Source: Halioglobus sp. | GTDB lineage: Bacteria; Pseudomonadota; Gammaproteobacteria; Pseudomonadales; Halieaceae | Direction: 5' to 3' | Assembly: GCA_020443425.1 (NCBI GenBank) | Contig: JAGRIE010000005.1 | Span: 50,476 to 114,475 of the forward strand | DNA length: 64,000 nt | Translations under genes and position numbers: made by a program | Notes under the pieces: generated by a model | Told to the model about the DNA's origin: nothing | Databases searched by the model: none | The model's input: only the letters and a program-made list of their open reading frames with translations | In this document: positions 33,527 through 43,001 of the stretch, piece by piece | Numbering within the stretch: the stretch's first letter is position 1 | Layout: each line of letters opens with the position of its first letter

Positions 33527-34717
33527 CTACAACTGTCCCAGGATTAGCCCCGAAGTAGGCACGCCTGTACCCGCAGTCACAACCGCATGCTGCACCCGCT
33601 TCACCTGGTTGCAGGATGTGCCGCGAATCTGCCGCACCGCCTCGGCAATGCCGTTGACCCCGTGAATATAGGCCTCGCCCAACTGTCCGCCGTGGGTGTT
33701 GGTGGGCAGGCTGCCATCCAGTTCCAGATGGCCCTCGCGGATAAAATCCTTCGCCTGCCCCATTCCACAGTAGCCCAGCGCTTCCAATTGCTGGAAAACG
33801 TAGGGGGAAAAGTGATCGTAGATGGTCGCATACTGCATATCCGAGGGCGACAGATGCGACATTGCCCACAGCTGGTCCGCCACCAGCTTCATCTCCGGCA
33901 GGTGCGCGATATTCTCACGGTAGTAACTGGTCATGGTGTGCTGGTCATCACAGGACCCCTGCGCCACCGCACGGATCAGCGCCGGCGTCTGCTTCAGCGT
34001 CCTGGCGCGCTCCACTGAGGTGATCACCAGCGCCACACCGCCATCGCTTTCCTGGCAGCAGTCCAGCAGGCGCAGCGGCTCGACAATCCAGCGCGAGTTC
34101 TGGTGATCGTCCAGCGTGATCGGCTTCTGGTAAAACCAGGCTTTGGGGTTGGTCGCGGCGTATTTCCTCGCCAGCACGCAGTAGCGACCGAAGTCCTCGC
34201 TGGTGGCACCGTACTCGTACATGTAGCGGGTTGCACTCATCGCCACATTCGATGCGGGTGACACCAGGCCGTGCACACCGCCCCAGGCCCGTGTCGCGCC
34301 GTCGTAGTTGTGAGCGGGCGTTTTGTGTGAGGCACCGCTGCCGTAGCGGTACTGCGAGCGCTCATTGAAGGCCCGGTATACCACCGCCACTTCACAGACC
34401 CCGGTCGCAATCGCCATCGCCGCCTGCATCACCACACCGCAGGCAGCACCGCCACCGTAGTCAACGCGACTGAAAAACTTGAGAGCCTTGCCGCCGATAA
34501 CCCGGTGCACCTCCGACTCCGGGTTATTGTCGGACTTGAACGTGCTGATGCCATCCACTTCCGCGGGGTCGATACCGGCATCGGCCAGCGCGTCTATCAC
34601 ACACTCCGCCGCCAACTGCAGCTCACTGCGACCCGATTCCTTGGAGAACTCGGTCGCCCCTATACCCACGATCGCGGCCTTGTCGGCCAACATTTTGTCA
34701 GAACCTGGAACACTCAT
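33527..34717 (-). CDS. Ltp2-like SCP-x thiolase/retro-aldolase
   Basis: A 396-residue protein of the lipid-transfer thiolase family that closely follows mycobacterial Ltp2 as I remember it: KAAIVGIGATEFSKESGRSELQLAAE at the start, DYGGGAACGVVMQAAMA at the nucleophile position, DHQNSRWIVEPLRLLDCCQESDG in the middle, then INTHGGQLGEAYIHGVNGIAEAVRQIRGT-type sequence (here NTHGGQLGEAYIHG). Ltp2 bound to the DUF35 part of ChsH2 releases propionyl-CoA from a 17-hydroxy C22 steroid CoA ester. The gene lies 15 bp after a ChsH1-like and 28 bp farther from a ChsH2-like gene, the same order as in the mycobacterial igr operon. The reaction is therefore strongly suggested, though the steroid identity is not proven. 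Confidence 0.92.
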   Translation of the reverse strand: MSVPGSDKMLADKAAIVGIGATEFSKESGRSELQLAAECVIDALADAGIDPAEVDGISTFKSDNNPESEVHRVIGGKALKFFSRVDYGGGAACGVVMQAAMAIATGVCEVAVVYRAFNERSQYRYGSGASHKTPAHNYDGATRAWGGVHGLVSPASNVAMSATRYMYEYGATSEDFGRYCVLARKYAATNPKAWFYQKPITLDDHQNSRWIVEPLRLLDCCQESDGGVALVITSVERARTLKQTPALIRAVAQGSCDDQHTMTSYYRENIAHLPEMKLVADQLWAMSHLSPSDMQYATIYDHFSPYVFQQLEALGYCGMGQAKDFIREGHLELDGSLPTNTHGGQLGEAYIHGVNGIAEAVRQIRGTSCNQVKRVQHAVVTAGTGVPTSGLILGQL

Positions 34718-34732
34718 TATTTTTCCCCCTGC

Positions 34733-35176
34733 CTAGGATGCGGCTTTCAGCAAATCGACTTCCACGGTGCCACTGACGTGCACACCGAGCTTGTTTTTAC
34801 CGGCGACAGCAAGATCGACGATATATTTGCCCTGTTCCTCGCGCTTGCCGGTCACCTCGCCACTCATCACCATGGTGTCTCCGGGGTAGTTCGGTGCGCC
34901 GAGTCGGATTTTCACCGACAGCAAAATCGCCTCTGGCCCCGCCCAGTCAGTGACGTAGCGCCCGACCAGACCATTGGAGGTGAGAATATTCATGAAAATA
35001 TCCGGCGACCCGAGTTCCTGCGCCCGCGTTTTGTCGTGGTGTACATCCTGGTAGTCGCGCGACGCGATGGCTGTCGAGACGATGAGTGTCGGCGTGATGT
35101 CTATCTCCAGCGGCGGCAGTTTATCGCCCACGGAAATCTCGTCGAAATAGGTATTGCTTGGTGTCTGCGTATTCAT
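34733..35176 (-). CDS. MaoC-like enoyl-CoA hydratase subunit, ChsH1-like
   Basis: A 147-residue hotdog-fold protein of the MaoC/hydratase-2 family. The catalytic pair is in SRDYQDVHHDKTRAQELG, with Asp and His in the hydratase-2 motif, followed by FMNILTSNGLVGRYVTDWAGPEAILLSVKIRLGAPNYPGDT, which shapes the acyl pocket. It is too short to be a complete double-hotdog hydratase and is next to a ChsH2-like gene whose N-terminal half is a second hotdog; the known ChsH1-ChsH2 pair forms a heterotetrameric hydratase for bulky enoyl-CoA. AGAGGTAGCC precedes the ATG. It should add water to the enoyl-CoA made by the paired dehydrogenases. Confidence 0.92.
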   Translation of the reverse strand: MNTQTPSNTYFDEISVGDKLPPLEIDITPTLIVSTAIASRDYQDVHHDKTRAQELGSPDIFMNILTSNGLVGRYVTDWAGPEAILLSVKIRLGAPNYPGDTMVMSGEVTGKREEQGKYIVDLAVAGKNKLGVHVSGTVEVDLLKAAS

Positions 35177-35188
35177 GGCTACCTCTAA

Positions 35189-36130
35189 CTATTGGGCTCG
35201 TCTAAACATCGGGACAGTCAACTCGTCGTCGCACCGGACGATCTCCAACTGCAGCGGCATGCCGATCTCGAGGTCTTCCGCCGACAGGTCGATCAGGCCC
35301 GCCAGTAACCGCGTACCCTCCTCCAGTTCCACCAGCGCAATCGTGTTCGGGTATTCAAACGCCGGCAGCGGCGGGTAGTGCATGGTCACATGGCTGTACA
35401 GCGTGCCTCTGCCGGACGCCTCCACCGTGTCATGTTCCAGTGATCGGCAACTGGGGCACATCGGCGCAGGAGGATGTCGCAATGTCTTGCAGGACGCGCA
35501 GCGCTGGATGAGCAGTTTGTTCTGCTCGTGCAGCCCCTGCCAGAAAAACTCTGTGTCGCGCGTCATGCCCGGACGCGCGCGCGGCGGACGCTTCGGCTCG
35601 CGCTTGCCCGGTTTATAGCGCAAGATCGTGAAGCGCATCTCGGCAACTTTCTCACCCTCCTCCGTGCAGTACTCCAGCAGTTGTGTCATGAAGTAGCCGG
35701 TGCCGAGGCCCGTTTTCTTCTCGTCAGAAATAGACTCCAGGCGATACCTGTGATGCAGCTTTTCCCCCGGCTTGACGTACCTCAGGTAACGCTGCTCACA
35801 GTTGGTGGCGACAACCGCAACATAGCCAGCGGCCACCATAAGCTCGGACGCCTCCGCCATCGGGTCAATCGTGGAGGACCCGGGAGCCTGCCCATCCAGG
35901 CCTTTCATGGTCCACGCCTGGATCATGGTCGGCGGCGCAACCAGGCCACCGTGTCGGGTACCGGCGGCAAATTCTGCGTCGGTATAGATCGGGTTGTTGT
36001 CGCCCATCGCCTGGGCCCAGTGGCGTATCATCGGCCGGTTAACGTCATCCCAGCTGGTCTTTATGCCCTCGTCACCGCGATCGACATAACTCTGCATTTT
36101 TGCCTTAAACTCCGCCTGCTCGTCACTCAT
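35189..36130 (-). CDS. ChsH2-like fusion of MaoC hotdog domain and DUF35 zinc ribbon/OB fold
   Basis: A 313-residue two-domain protein. Residues 1 to about 175 are a MaoC-like hotdog (NRPMIRHWAQAMGDNNPIYTD, then GLVAPPTMIQAW); the His and Asp of true hydratase-2 are not in the usual place, as expected for the non-catalytic half. Residues 205 to 313 are a DUF35 module with Cys211, Cys214, Cys225 and Cys228 in a zinc ribbon and an OB fold. This exact architecture is known for ChsH2, which joins the hydratase to Ltp2 so that hydration and aldol cleavage are coupled. GGAGG precedes the ATG by 5 bp. It is the first gene of the leftward arm and is divergent from the alcohol dehydrogenase. Confidence 0.93.
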   Translation of the reverse strand: MSDEQAEFKAKMQSYVDRGDEGIKTSWDDVNRPMIRHWAQAMGDNNPIYTDAEFAAGTRHGGLVAPPTMIQAWTMKGLDGQAPGSSTIDPMAEASELMVAAGYVAVVATNCEQRYLRYVKPGEKLHHRYRLESISDEKKTGLGTGYFMTQLLEYCTEEGEKVAEMRFTILRYKPGKREPKRPPRARPGMTRDTEFFWQGLHEQNKLLIQRCASCKTLRHPPAPMCPSCRSLEHDTVEASGRGTLYSHVTMHYPPLPAFEYPNTIALVELEEGTRLLAGLIDLSAEDLEIGMPLQLEIVRCDDELTVPMFRRAQ

Positions 36131-36510
36131 TCAAGCCTCCTGGTCACACCCGGTCAGGGGTTCATCTTATACTGTTACTTTTGGTCGACCGCGATTCAAC
36201 ACGCTGCGACAGGGCACTGAGGATAATGCAAAATGCCGGGTGGTAAACAGTTACTTTGAATTTTCGTGCAGAAAAAAATGATTTTTCCACGAGCGGGAAT
36301 GGCTGCATCCGGTGTTTGCACAGGCATCGCAAAACACGCCTGGATTTCTGGTTCGTAATGACAGCAAACTGCTCTGATATGCCATTGCCACAGGCAGGTC
36401 TGCGCGCTTAGATACCTTGCGGTTTGAGTCTGCCCTGTCTCTGCGGCCCACCGGCCGGGGTGGAGCTGCAAGGCGATATGAATAATATTTGATGGAAAAA
36501 GGTAAGGTCT
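36131..36510. other. 380-bp divergent intergenic region
   Basis: It separates the hydratase-aldolase arm from the alcohol dehydrogenase-thiolase arm and must contain both promoters. The sequence is AT-richer near each gene. I see GGTCGACC at 36177-36184, a perfect 8-bp palindrome close to the leftward gene, but no copy of the AACCAA-N8-TTGGTT operator and no clear sigma70 pair. No small gene is supported. Confidence 0.5.
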
Positions 36511-37596
36511 ATGAAAGCGGCTGTGGTGCGCGAAGCAGGTAAATTCTCGATAGAAGAATTAACGATAGATCCTCCCAGCAAGGGGGAGCTGAAAATCCGT
36601 ATGAAAGCAACCGGGGTCTGCCACACCGACCTGTCACTGATCGATGGCCGGCTGCCACTTCCCCTGCCCTGTGTGATCGGACACGAGGGCGCCGGCATCG
36701 TCGAGGAGATTGGCGAAGGTGTGACACGTTTCGCTGTGGGTGATCACGTCGTACTGTCCTACATCCCTGCCTGCGGTGAATGCAACTCCTGCCACAACCA
36801 TCGCCCGCACCTGTGTACCAGTGGCAGGATGACTGGCAAGATGCTGGACGACACTGCCAGGGTCCACGCTGCTGACGGAGAGGATATCAACGTCATGCAG
36901 TTCCTTGGGTGTATGGCGGAGTATGCCGTGATCCCGGAATCCAGCGCCGTCAGGATTGCCAAAGATATACCGATGGACAAGGCCGCGCTGGTAGGTTGCG
37001 CGGTAATGACCGGCGTGGGAGCGGCCATCAATACCGCCAAAATTGAGCCCGGCGCCAGTGTTGTGGTGTTCGGCTGCGGCGGAATTGGCCTGTCCATCAT
37101 ACAGGGTGCAAAACTCGCCGGTGCCGGCAAAATCATCGCGGTGGACCTCGCCGACAACAAACTGGCCATGGCCGAGCATTTCGGCGCCACCCACACCATT
37201 AACTCCACACAGGAAGCGCCCGTTGCAAAAATTCACCAGCTCACAGGTGAAGGCGCGGACTACGCCTTTGAGGCAGTCGGCGTACCCAAACTGATGGAAC
37301 AGGCACACGAGGCCGTTCGCCGCGGCGGCACCGCGGTCATCGTCGGCGTCGCCGCACTCACAGACACCGTTTCCTATAACGCCCTGACACTGGCCATGAG
37401 CGCCAAAACCATCAAAGGGTGTATCTACGGTGACGCCAACCCGCCGGTAGACTTCCCGCGACTGCTCGACCTGTACAAATCAGGCAAACTGAACCTTGAT
37501 GATATGGTCAGCCGCTCCTACAGCATTGATGAAGCGCCACAGGCATTCGAGGATATGAAGAACAATGCCAACGCACGCGGCGTAATCGTATTCTAA
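36511..37596 (+). CDS. Zinc-dependent alcohol dehydrogenase (MDR family)
   Basis: A 361-residue medium-chain dehydrogenase. Catalytic zinc ligands are Cys and His in VCHTDLSLIDG and GHEGAGIVEEIGEGV; structural zinc is bound by the closely spaced cysteines in ACGECNSCHNHRPHLC. The NAD site is VFGCGGIGLSIIQGAK, with ValAsp after the second strand indicating NAD preference. It resembles class III/aryl-alcohol dehydrogenases of long-chain type. It starts the rightward arm, followed by a FadD19-like ligase and an aldehyde dehydrogenase. In this setting it probably oxidises a P450-made terminal alcohol to the aldehyde. AAGGTAAGGTCT is before the ATG. Confidence 0.93.
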   Translation: MKAAVVREAGKFSIEELTIDPPSKGELKIRMKATGVCHTDLSLIDGRLPLPLPCVIGHEGAGIVEEIGEGVTRFAVGDHVVLSYIPACGECNSCHNHRPHLCTSGRMTGKMLDDTARVHAADGEDINVMQFLGCMAEYAVIPESSAVRIAKDIPMDKAALVGCAVMTGVGAAINTAKIEPGASVVVFGCGGIGLSIIQGAKLAGAGKIIAVDLADNKLAMAEHFGATHTINSTQEAPVAKIHQLTGEGADYAFEAVGVPKLMEQAHEAVRRGGTAVIVGVAALTDTVSYNALTLAMSAKTIKGCIYGDANPPVDFPRLLDLYKSGKLNLDDMVSRSYSIDEAPQAFEDMKNNANARGVIVF

Positions 37597-37598
37597 AC

Positions 37599-37614
37599 GC
37601 CCCTCACAAGGGGC
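37599..37614 (+). terminator. Hairpin after the alcohol dehydrogenase gene
   Basis: GCCCCT-CACA-AGGGGC forms a perfect 6-bp stem with a 4-nt loop right after the stop codon, followed by TTCACTCTC and not by a pure T-run. It may attenuate read-through between the dehydrogenase and ligase genes or stabilise the upstream mRNA end. Confidence 0.4.
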
Positions 37615-37651
37615 TTCACTCTCCATCCAGACAACACCAGGGGACAAGCTG

Positions 37652-39280
37652 ATGAACGTGCATTTCAATATCGCGGACATGTTTGAACTGGTTGCCGATA
37701 GCGTGCCAGACAGGCTGGCGCTGGTATGCGGTGAGCAGCGCTCGACGTTTCTTCAACTGGAGCAGCGCGCCAATAAGCTGGCGCACTTTCTCGCCGATCG
37801 CGGCATTCAGGCCGGCGACCACGTCGGGCTGTACCTGTACAACTGCAATGAGTATCTCGAGGGTATGCTCGCCTGTTTCAAGCTGCGCGCGGTACCCATC
37901 AACGTCAATTACCGCTACGTCGAAGAGGAACTGAGCTACATTTTCAAGAATTCCGATATGCGTGCCTGCATCCATCATCGCGAGTTCGCACCGCATATCG
38001 CATCCATCCAGTCCGACGTTCCCGAATTGCACACCTACCTCTTTGTCGAGGACAGCAGTGGCTGTGACCCGCAGGCCATCGCCGCGGTTGAATACGAGGC
38101 ATCACTGCAAGCGCAGAGTGACGCTCGTGATTTTGCCGAGCGCTCTGATGACGACCTGTTCATCCTGTATACCGGCGGCACCACGGGCATGCCCAAAGGG
38201 GTGATGTGGCCGCACAAAAGCGTGTTTTTCGCCGCACTCGGTGGCGGCGGCCTGTTTCATCCCGACGGAGTCATCACATCGCCGGAGCAGATCGCATCGC
38301 GGGTCAGCAAATCGCCCATCACCTGTATGGCGCTGGCGCCGCTGATGCACGGCTCGTGCTGGTGGTTTGCCTGCATCCAGCTACTGGCGGGAAATACCGT
38401 AGTGTTGAACCCTGAGCATTCGCTGGTCGGCGACACGGTGTGGACTATCGTCGAGAAGGAAAAGGTGAACTCCATCGCCATCGTCGGCGATGCGATGGCC
38501 GCACCGCTGATCGAATCGCTGCAACAGCACCCCGGCCGCTGGGACCTCAGCAGCATGTTCAGTATCGGTTCGGGTGGCGCTGTGTTCTCGGAGAGCAAGC
38601 AGAAGGCGTTCCGCCAGTTGCTGCCAAACATTGTGATCAGGAACTCCTTCGGCTCCTCCGAGAGTGGCAATATGGGCGCGGACGGCGGTGGCGCCAAGGG
38701 CAAAGGGCTGGGCAATGTATTGAAAAGCGAGCACATGTCCGTCATCACAGACATCGAGGGCGAGCCCCACCGGCATGTCGCTCCCGGCGAGATGGGTATT
38801 TTTGCACGCAGTGGCTATATCCCCATCGGCTACTACAATGACCCTGTAAAGACGGCCAAGACCTTCGTGGATGTCGATGGGGAGCGATGGTTGCTGGTCG
38901 GCGATGAAGCTTGCCTCGAAGAGGATAACAGCATTACCATTTTCGGTCGCGGATCCAACTGCATCAACTCCGGCGGCGAGAAGATTTTCCCGGAGGAGGT
39001 GGAGCAGGCGCTGAAATACCACCCTGAGATATTCGACTGTCTGGTGGTGGCAACACCCGACGAGAGATTCGGCAGCAAGGTCACTGCCATCGTCTCGACA
39101 CGGGCAGACGCCCGACCCAGCCTCGCTTCCGTGCAGGAGGAGGCGCGCAAACATATCGCAGGGTATAAAATCCCGCGTGAACTGCACATCGTACCCGAGG
39201 TCCCCAGGGCTCCCAGCGGCAAGCCGGCGTACCCGAAAGCACTGGAACTCGCCCTGTCCGGCAGCCATAAAGTGTCTTAA
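37652..39280 (+). CDS. FadD19-like acyl-CoA synthetase
   Basis: A 542-residue ANL enzyme close in plan to actinobacterial FadD19 (comparison from memory): FNIADMFELVADSVPDRLALVCG at the start, VNVNYRYVEEELSYIFKNSDM, ILYTGGTTGMPKGVMWPH beginning near Tyr173, IRNSFGSSESGN, and the hinge IFGRGSNCINSGGEKIFPEEVE. The C-terminal GKPAYPKA keeps the lysine. FadD19 activates sterol side-chain C26 acids, and YTGGTTG with MW after KGV is typical of that subfamily. AGGGGA lies 7 bp before the ATG. The gene is followed by the aldehyde dehydrogenase after 17 bp, so alcohol, aldehyde and acid steps are co-encoded. Confidence 0.93.
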   Translation: MNVHFNIADMFELVADSVPDRLALVCGEQRSTFLQLEQRANKLAHFLADRGIQAGDHVGLYLYNCNEYLEGMLACFKLRAVPINVNYRYVEEELSYIFKNSDMRACIHHREFAPHIASIQSDVPELHTYLFVEDSSGCDPQAIAAVEYEASLQAQSDARDFAERSDDDLFILYTGGTTGMPKGVMWPHKSVFFAALGGGGLFHPDGVITSPEQIASRVSKSPITCMALAPLMHGSCWWFACIQLLAGNTVVLNPEHSLVGDTVWTIVEKEKVNSIAIVGDAMAAPLIESLQQHPGRWDLSSMFSIGSGGAVFSESKQKAFRQLLPNIVIRNSFGSSESGNMGADGGGAKGKGLGNVLKSEHMSVITDIEGEPHRHVAPGEMGIFARSGYIPIGYYNDPVKTAKTFVDVDGERWLLVGDEACLEEDNSITIFGRGSNCINSGGEKIFPEEVEQALKYHPEIFDCLVVATPDERFGSKVTAIVSTRADARPSLASVQEEARKHIAGYKIPRELHIVPEVPRAPSGKPAYPKALELALSGSHKVS

Positions 39281-39297
39281 CCAAAGAGTATAAAATC

Positions 39298-40773
39298 ATG
39301 TCCGAGCAAACCTTCACTGTCAAAAGCTACGAGCGATTCTTCATCGGCAACGAGTGGAAAACACCGTCGTCCACGGATACCTTCAAAGTGATCAACCCCG
39401 CCACTGAAGAGGTCATTGCCAGCGTGCCCGCCGCCAGGCAGGCCGACGTCGATGCAGCGGTGATGGCTGCGCGCGAGGCATTCGACCACGGCCCCTGGCC
39501 GCGAATGAGCCCGTCTGAGCGCGCCGACTGCATGAAAGAGCTGTCTGCCGCACTGCAGCAGGATATCCCCGGCATGGCCGCGTTAATCACCCGCGAGATG
39601 GGCTGCCCGATTTCATTCTCCATGGCCGGCCAGACCTTCGCGCCCATCATGGTGCTGGATTACTTTGCCGGACTGGCCGCCACGTTCCCGTTCGAACAGG
39701 ATCGCCAGGGCATGATGGGGCCGGTCAAAGTGCGGCAGGAGCCGGTTGGGGTTGTCGCTGCAATTACACCGTGGAACGTGCCGCTGTTCACCGCGATGCT
39801 GAAGTTGGCCCCGGCACTCGCCGCTGGCTGTACGGTGGTATTGAAACCCGCCCAGGAAACGCCGCTGGATGCGTTTGCGCTGGCGGAGGCGCTGGCGCGC
39901 ACCTCTATCCCCCCGGGCGTCGTCAACATCGTCCCGGCCGACCGCGAAGTCAGCCAGTACCTGGTATCCCATCCCGGCGTGGACAAGGTATCCTTTACCG
40001 GCAGCACGACGGCCGGGCGCAAGATCGGGGCCATCTGCGGCGAGCAAATCAAGCGCTGCACACTGCAGCTGGGCGGAAAATCCGCCGCCATCGTGCTCGA
40101 TGACAGCGACCTCAATGATGTCATCCCGAAACTGCTGCCCAGCGCCCTGATGAATACTGGGCAGGCCTGCGTTGCGCAAACCCGCATCCTCGCATCACGC
40201 GCACGCTACAGTGAAACCGTCGAGGCCCTGGTCGCGGCGGTGGCGGCGATGAAGGTCGGCGACCCACTCGATCAAGCCAGCGACGTCGGCCCGCTGTTTG
40301 CCAGACACCACCGCGAGCGCGTCGAAAGCTATATCGCACTGGGTCGCGAGGAAGGGGCCACAGTTGCCACTGGCGGGGCCCGCCCGGCCGGTCTGGACAA
40401 GGGCTGGTATGTCGAGCCGACGGTCTTTACCGGAGTCGATAACAGCATGCGTATCGCCCAGGAGGAAATCTTCGGGCCGGTACTCGTGGTGATACCCTAT
40501 GACAACGAGGACGACGCTGTGGCGATCGCCAACGATTCCAACTATGGCCTGTCAGGCTCCGTGTGGTGCAAGGATGTCGAGCGCGGACTGGATATCGCGC
40601 GCCAGGTGCGCACCGGCACCTATGGTGTGAACGGCCAGGGCATGGATTTTCACAGCCCCTTCGGCGGGTACAAGCAATCCGGGCTGGGTCGGGAACTGGG
40701 TCCGGAAGGACTGGGGGAGTTCTGCGAGTACAAGACCATCACCCTGCCCGGCGACTACCAGCCTCAGGGCTAG
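39298..40773 (+). CDS. Aldehyde dehydrogenase with Gln in place of the general-base Glu
   Basis: A 491-residue NAD(P)-dependent aldehyde dehydrogenase. AAITPWNVPL and FTGSTTAGRKIGA are the cofactor-binding motifs, Cys291 in NTGQACVAQ is the nucleophile, and EEIFGPVLVV and SPFGGYKQSGLGRELG complete the family pattern. The conserved LELGGKSP motif reads LQLGGKSAA, so residue 257 is Gln where nearly all relatives use Glu as the general base for deacylation. The codon is CAG, one base from GAG. The gene lies between the FadD19-like ligase and the thiolase. If active it would make the acid for the ligase; the substitution may slow hydrolysis or favour another acceptor such as CoA. Confidence 0.92.
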   Translation: MSEQTFTVKSYERFFIGNEWKTPSSTDTFKVINPATEEVIASVPAARQADVDAAVMAAREAFDHGPWPRMSPSERADCMKELSAALQQDIPGMAALITREMGCPISFSMAGQTFAPIMVLDYFAGLAATFPFEQDRQGMMGPVKVRQEPVGVVAAITPWNVPLFTAMLKLAPALAAGCTVVLKPAQETPLDAFALAEALARTSIPPGVVNIVPADREVSQYLVSHPGVDKVSFTGSTTAGRKIGAICGEQIKRCTLQLGGKSAAIVLDDSDLNDVIPKLLPSALMNTGQACVAQTRILASRARYSETVEALVAAVAAMKVGDPLDQASDVGPLFARHHRERVESYIALGREEGATVATGGARPAGLDKGWYVEPTVFTGVDNSMRIAQEEIFGPVLVVIPYDNEDDAVAIANDSNYGLSGSVWCKDVERGLDIARQVRTGTYGVNGQGMDFHSPFGGYKQSGLGRELGPEGLGEFCEYKTITLPGDYQPQG

Positions 40774-40850
40774 TATTGGCCGCCCGGGGGGCACAGTATC
40801 ACCCGGAGGCGTGCAGCCATCGCGGCCACGCCCCCGGTACCATCACTTGA

Positions 40851-42041
<1,191 letters not shown>

Positions 42042-42058
42042 CGCGGCCCCGCCCCCCA

Positions 42059-42078
42059 CCCGCGGCAGAGGCCGCGGG
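42059..42078 (+). terminator. Strong hairpin after the thiolase gene
   Basis: CCCGCGGC-AGAG-GCCGCGGG is a perfect 8-bp GC stem with a 4-nt loop, 18 bp after the stop. No T-run follows, so it would be an atypical intrinsic terminator or an mRNA 3-prime stabiliser at the end of the rightward arm. Confidence 0.5.
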
Positions 42079-42144
42079 ATGACCGGGCAAGAATAATCTG
42101 CCAGCGTATCCATTAGTACTGGACGTCATCGAAAAATCAGGGCA

Positions 42145-42162
42145 ATCTATTAATTAATAGAT
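42145..42162. promoter_or_regulatory. Perfect 18-bp palindrome before the TetR-P450 genes
   Basis: ATCTATTAATTAATAGAT is perfectly symmetric and lies 70 bp upstream of the TetR start. A second, imperfect copy (TATATTAATTAAAATA, 14 of 16 symmetric) follows a few bases later, at 42167-42182. The AT-rich stretch is the likely promoter. It is a good candidate operator for the adjacent TetR protein and differs from the AACCAA palindrome. Confidence 0.6.
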
Positions 42163-42231
42163 ATGTATATTAATTAAAATAAAGAATCTGGGCTGCCGCT
42201 GTTCCGCGGTGGCAGGAGAGCTGGTTACACC

Positions 42232-42939
42232 ATGGCCAAATCTGAAGCTCCGCTAATAACGATCAGTACACGGAGCACAAAAACCGCTGAACCTTCAGCC
42301 GTCCCCGCGAACACCACCGCGCCGGCAAAGGCCAAGCTGGGCCGACCCTCGCGGCGAAACCCGGGTGAGACGAGGACGCGAATCCTCAGCAGCGCGTTGA
42401 AGTGTTTCACTGAAAAGGGCTTCGCGGCAACCACTTTTGCCGCCGTCGGTCGCGGCGCAGGCCTGACCGGCCCGGCGATCTACCAGTACTTCGATTCCAA
42501 GGGTGCCCTGTACGCGGCCACCCTGGAGCATATTTATTCCGACCTGGTACCCAGTATCAGCACCACACTGGTCGACAGCCACAGTTTTAAAGACCGGTTG
42601 CACCGTATTTTCGAACTGACCGTGGACCTGCATGAGAGCAACCCGGCGGCAACCGCATTCCTCTCATCGCTACCGGTGGAGGTGCGCCAGGAACCGAGCC
42701 TGAAACAACATTTGTCCAACCGCTCCAGCACCGTGTTATCGGCGCTGACGCGGGTATTCGACGACGCGAAAGCGGCGGGAGAGATTTCCCCGGTCCGCAG
42801 CACCGATAGCCTGACCATGTTTTTTTTCGCCACTGTTATGGGGCTGTGCCTGTATCACCACGCCAGCCAGAAAACAGCAATGCGCGACGTTGTAGAAGTA
42901 TTTTTCGACATCCTGGAAGACAGGCTGATAAACGCATGA
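42232..42939 (+). CDS. TetR-family transcriptional regulator
   Basis: A 235-residue repressor with a 40-residue disordered N-terminal tail (SVPANTTAPAKAKLGRPSRRNPG type) before the DNA-binding domain. The helix-turn-helix reads ILSSALKCFTEKGFAATTFAAVGRGAGLTGPAIYQYFDSKGALY, the usual TetR form. The ligand-binding part has no recognisable subgroup mark. AGGAGAG is 12 bp upstream of the ATG, slightly far. The P450 gene follows after 62 bp on the same strand and a perfect palindrome lies in the promoter region, so autoregulation and control of the P450 by a pathway intermediate are likely. Confidence 0.9.
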   Translation: MAKSEAPLITISTRSTKTAEPSAVPANTTAPAKAKLGRPSRRNPGETRTRILSSALKCFTEKGFAATTFAAVGRGAGLTGPAIYQYFDSKGALYAATLEHIYSDLVPSISTTLVDSHSFKDRLHRIFELTVDLHESNPAATAFLSSLPVEVRQEPSLKQHLSNRSSTVLSALTRVFDDAKAAGEISPVRSTDSLTMFFFATVMGLCLYHHASQKTAMRDVVEVFFDILEDRLINA

Positions 42940-43001
42940 CTGTTTCCAGACAACCATCGACCGACCTGCGAAGCGGGTTAATTTTTTAATCAGGAGAGAC
43001 C

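Noticed and set aside
36196-36471. A 91-residue minus-strand frame in the divergent region before the alcohol dehydrogenase
   Set aside because: No ribosome site, no family resemblance, and it covers the space where both divergent promoters must lie.
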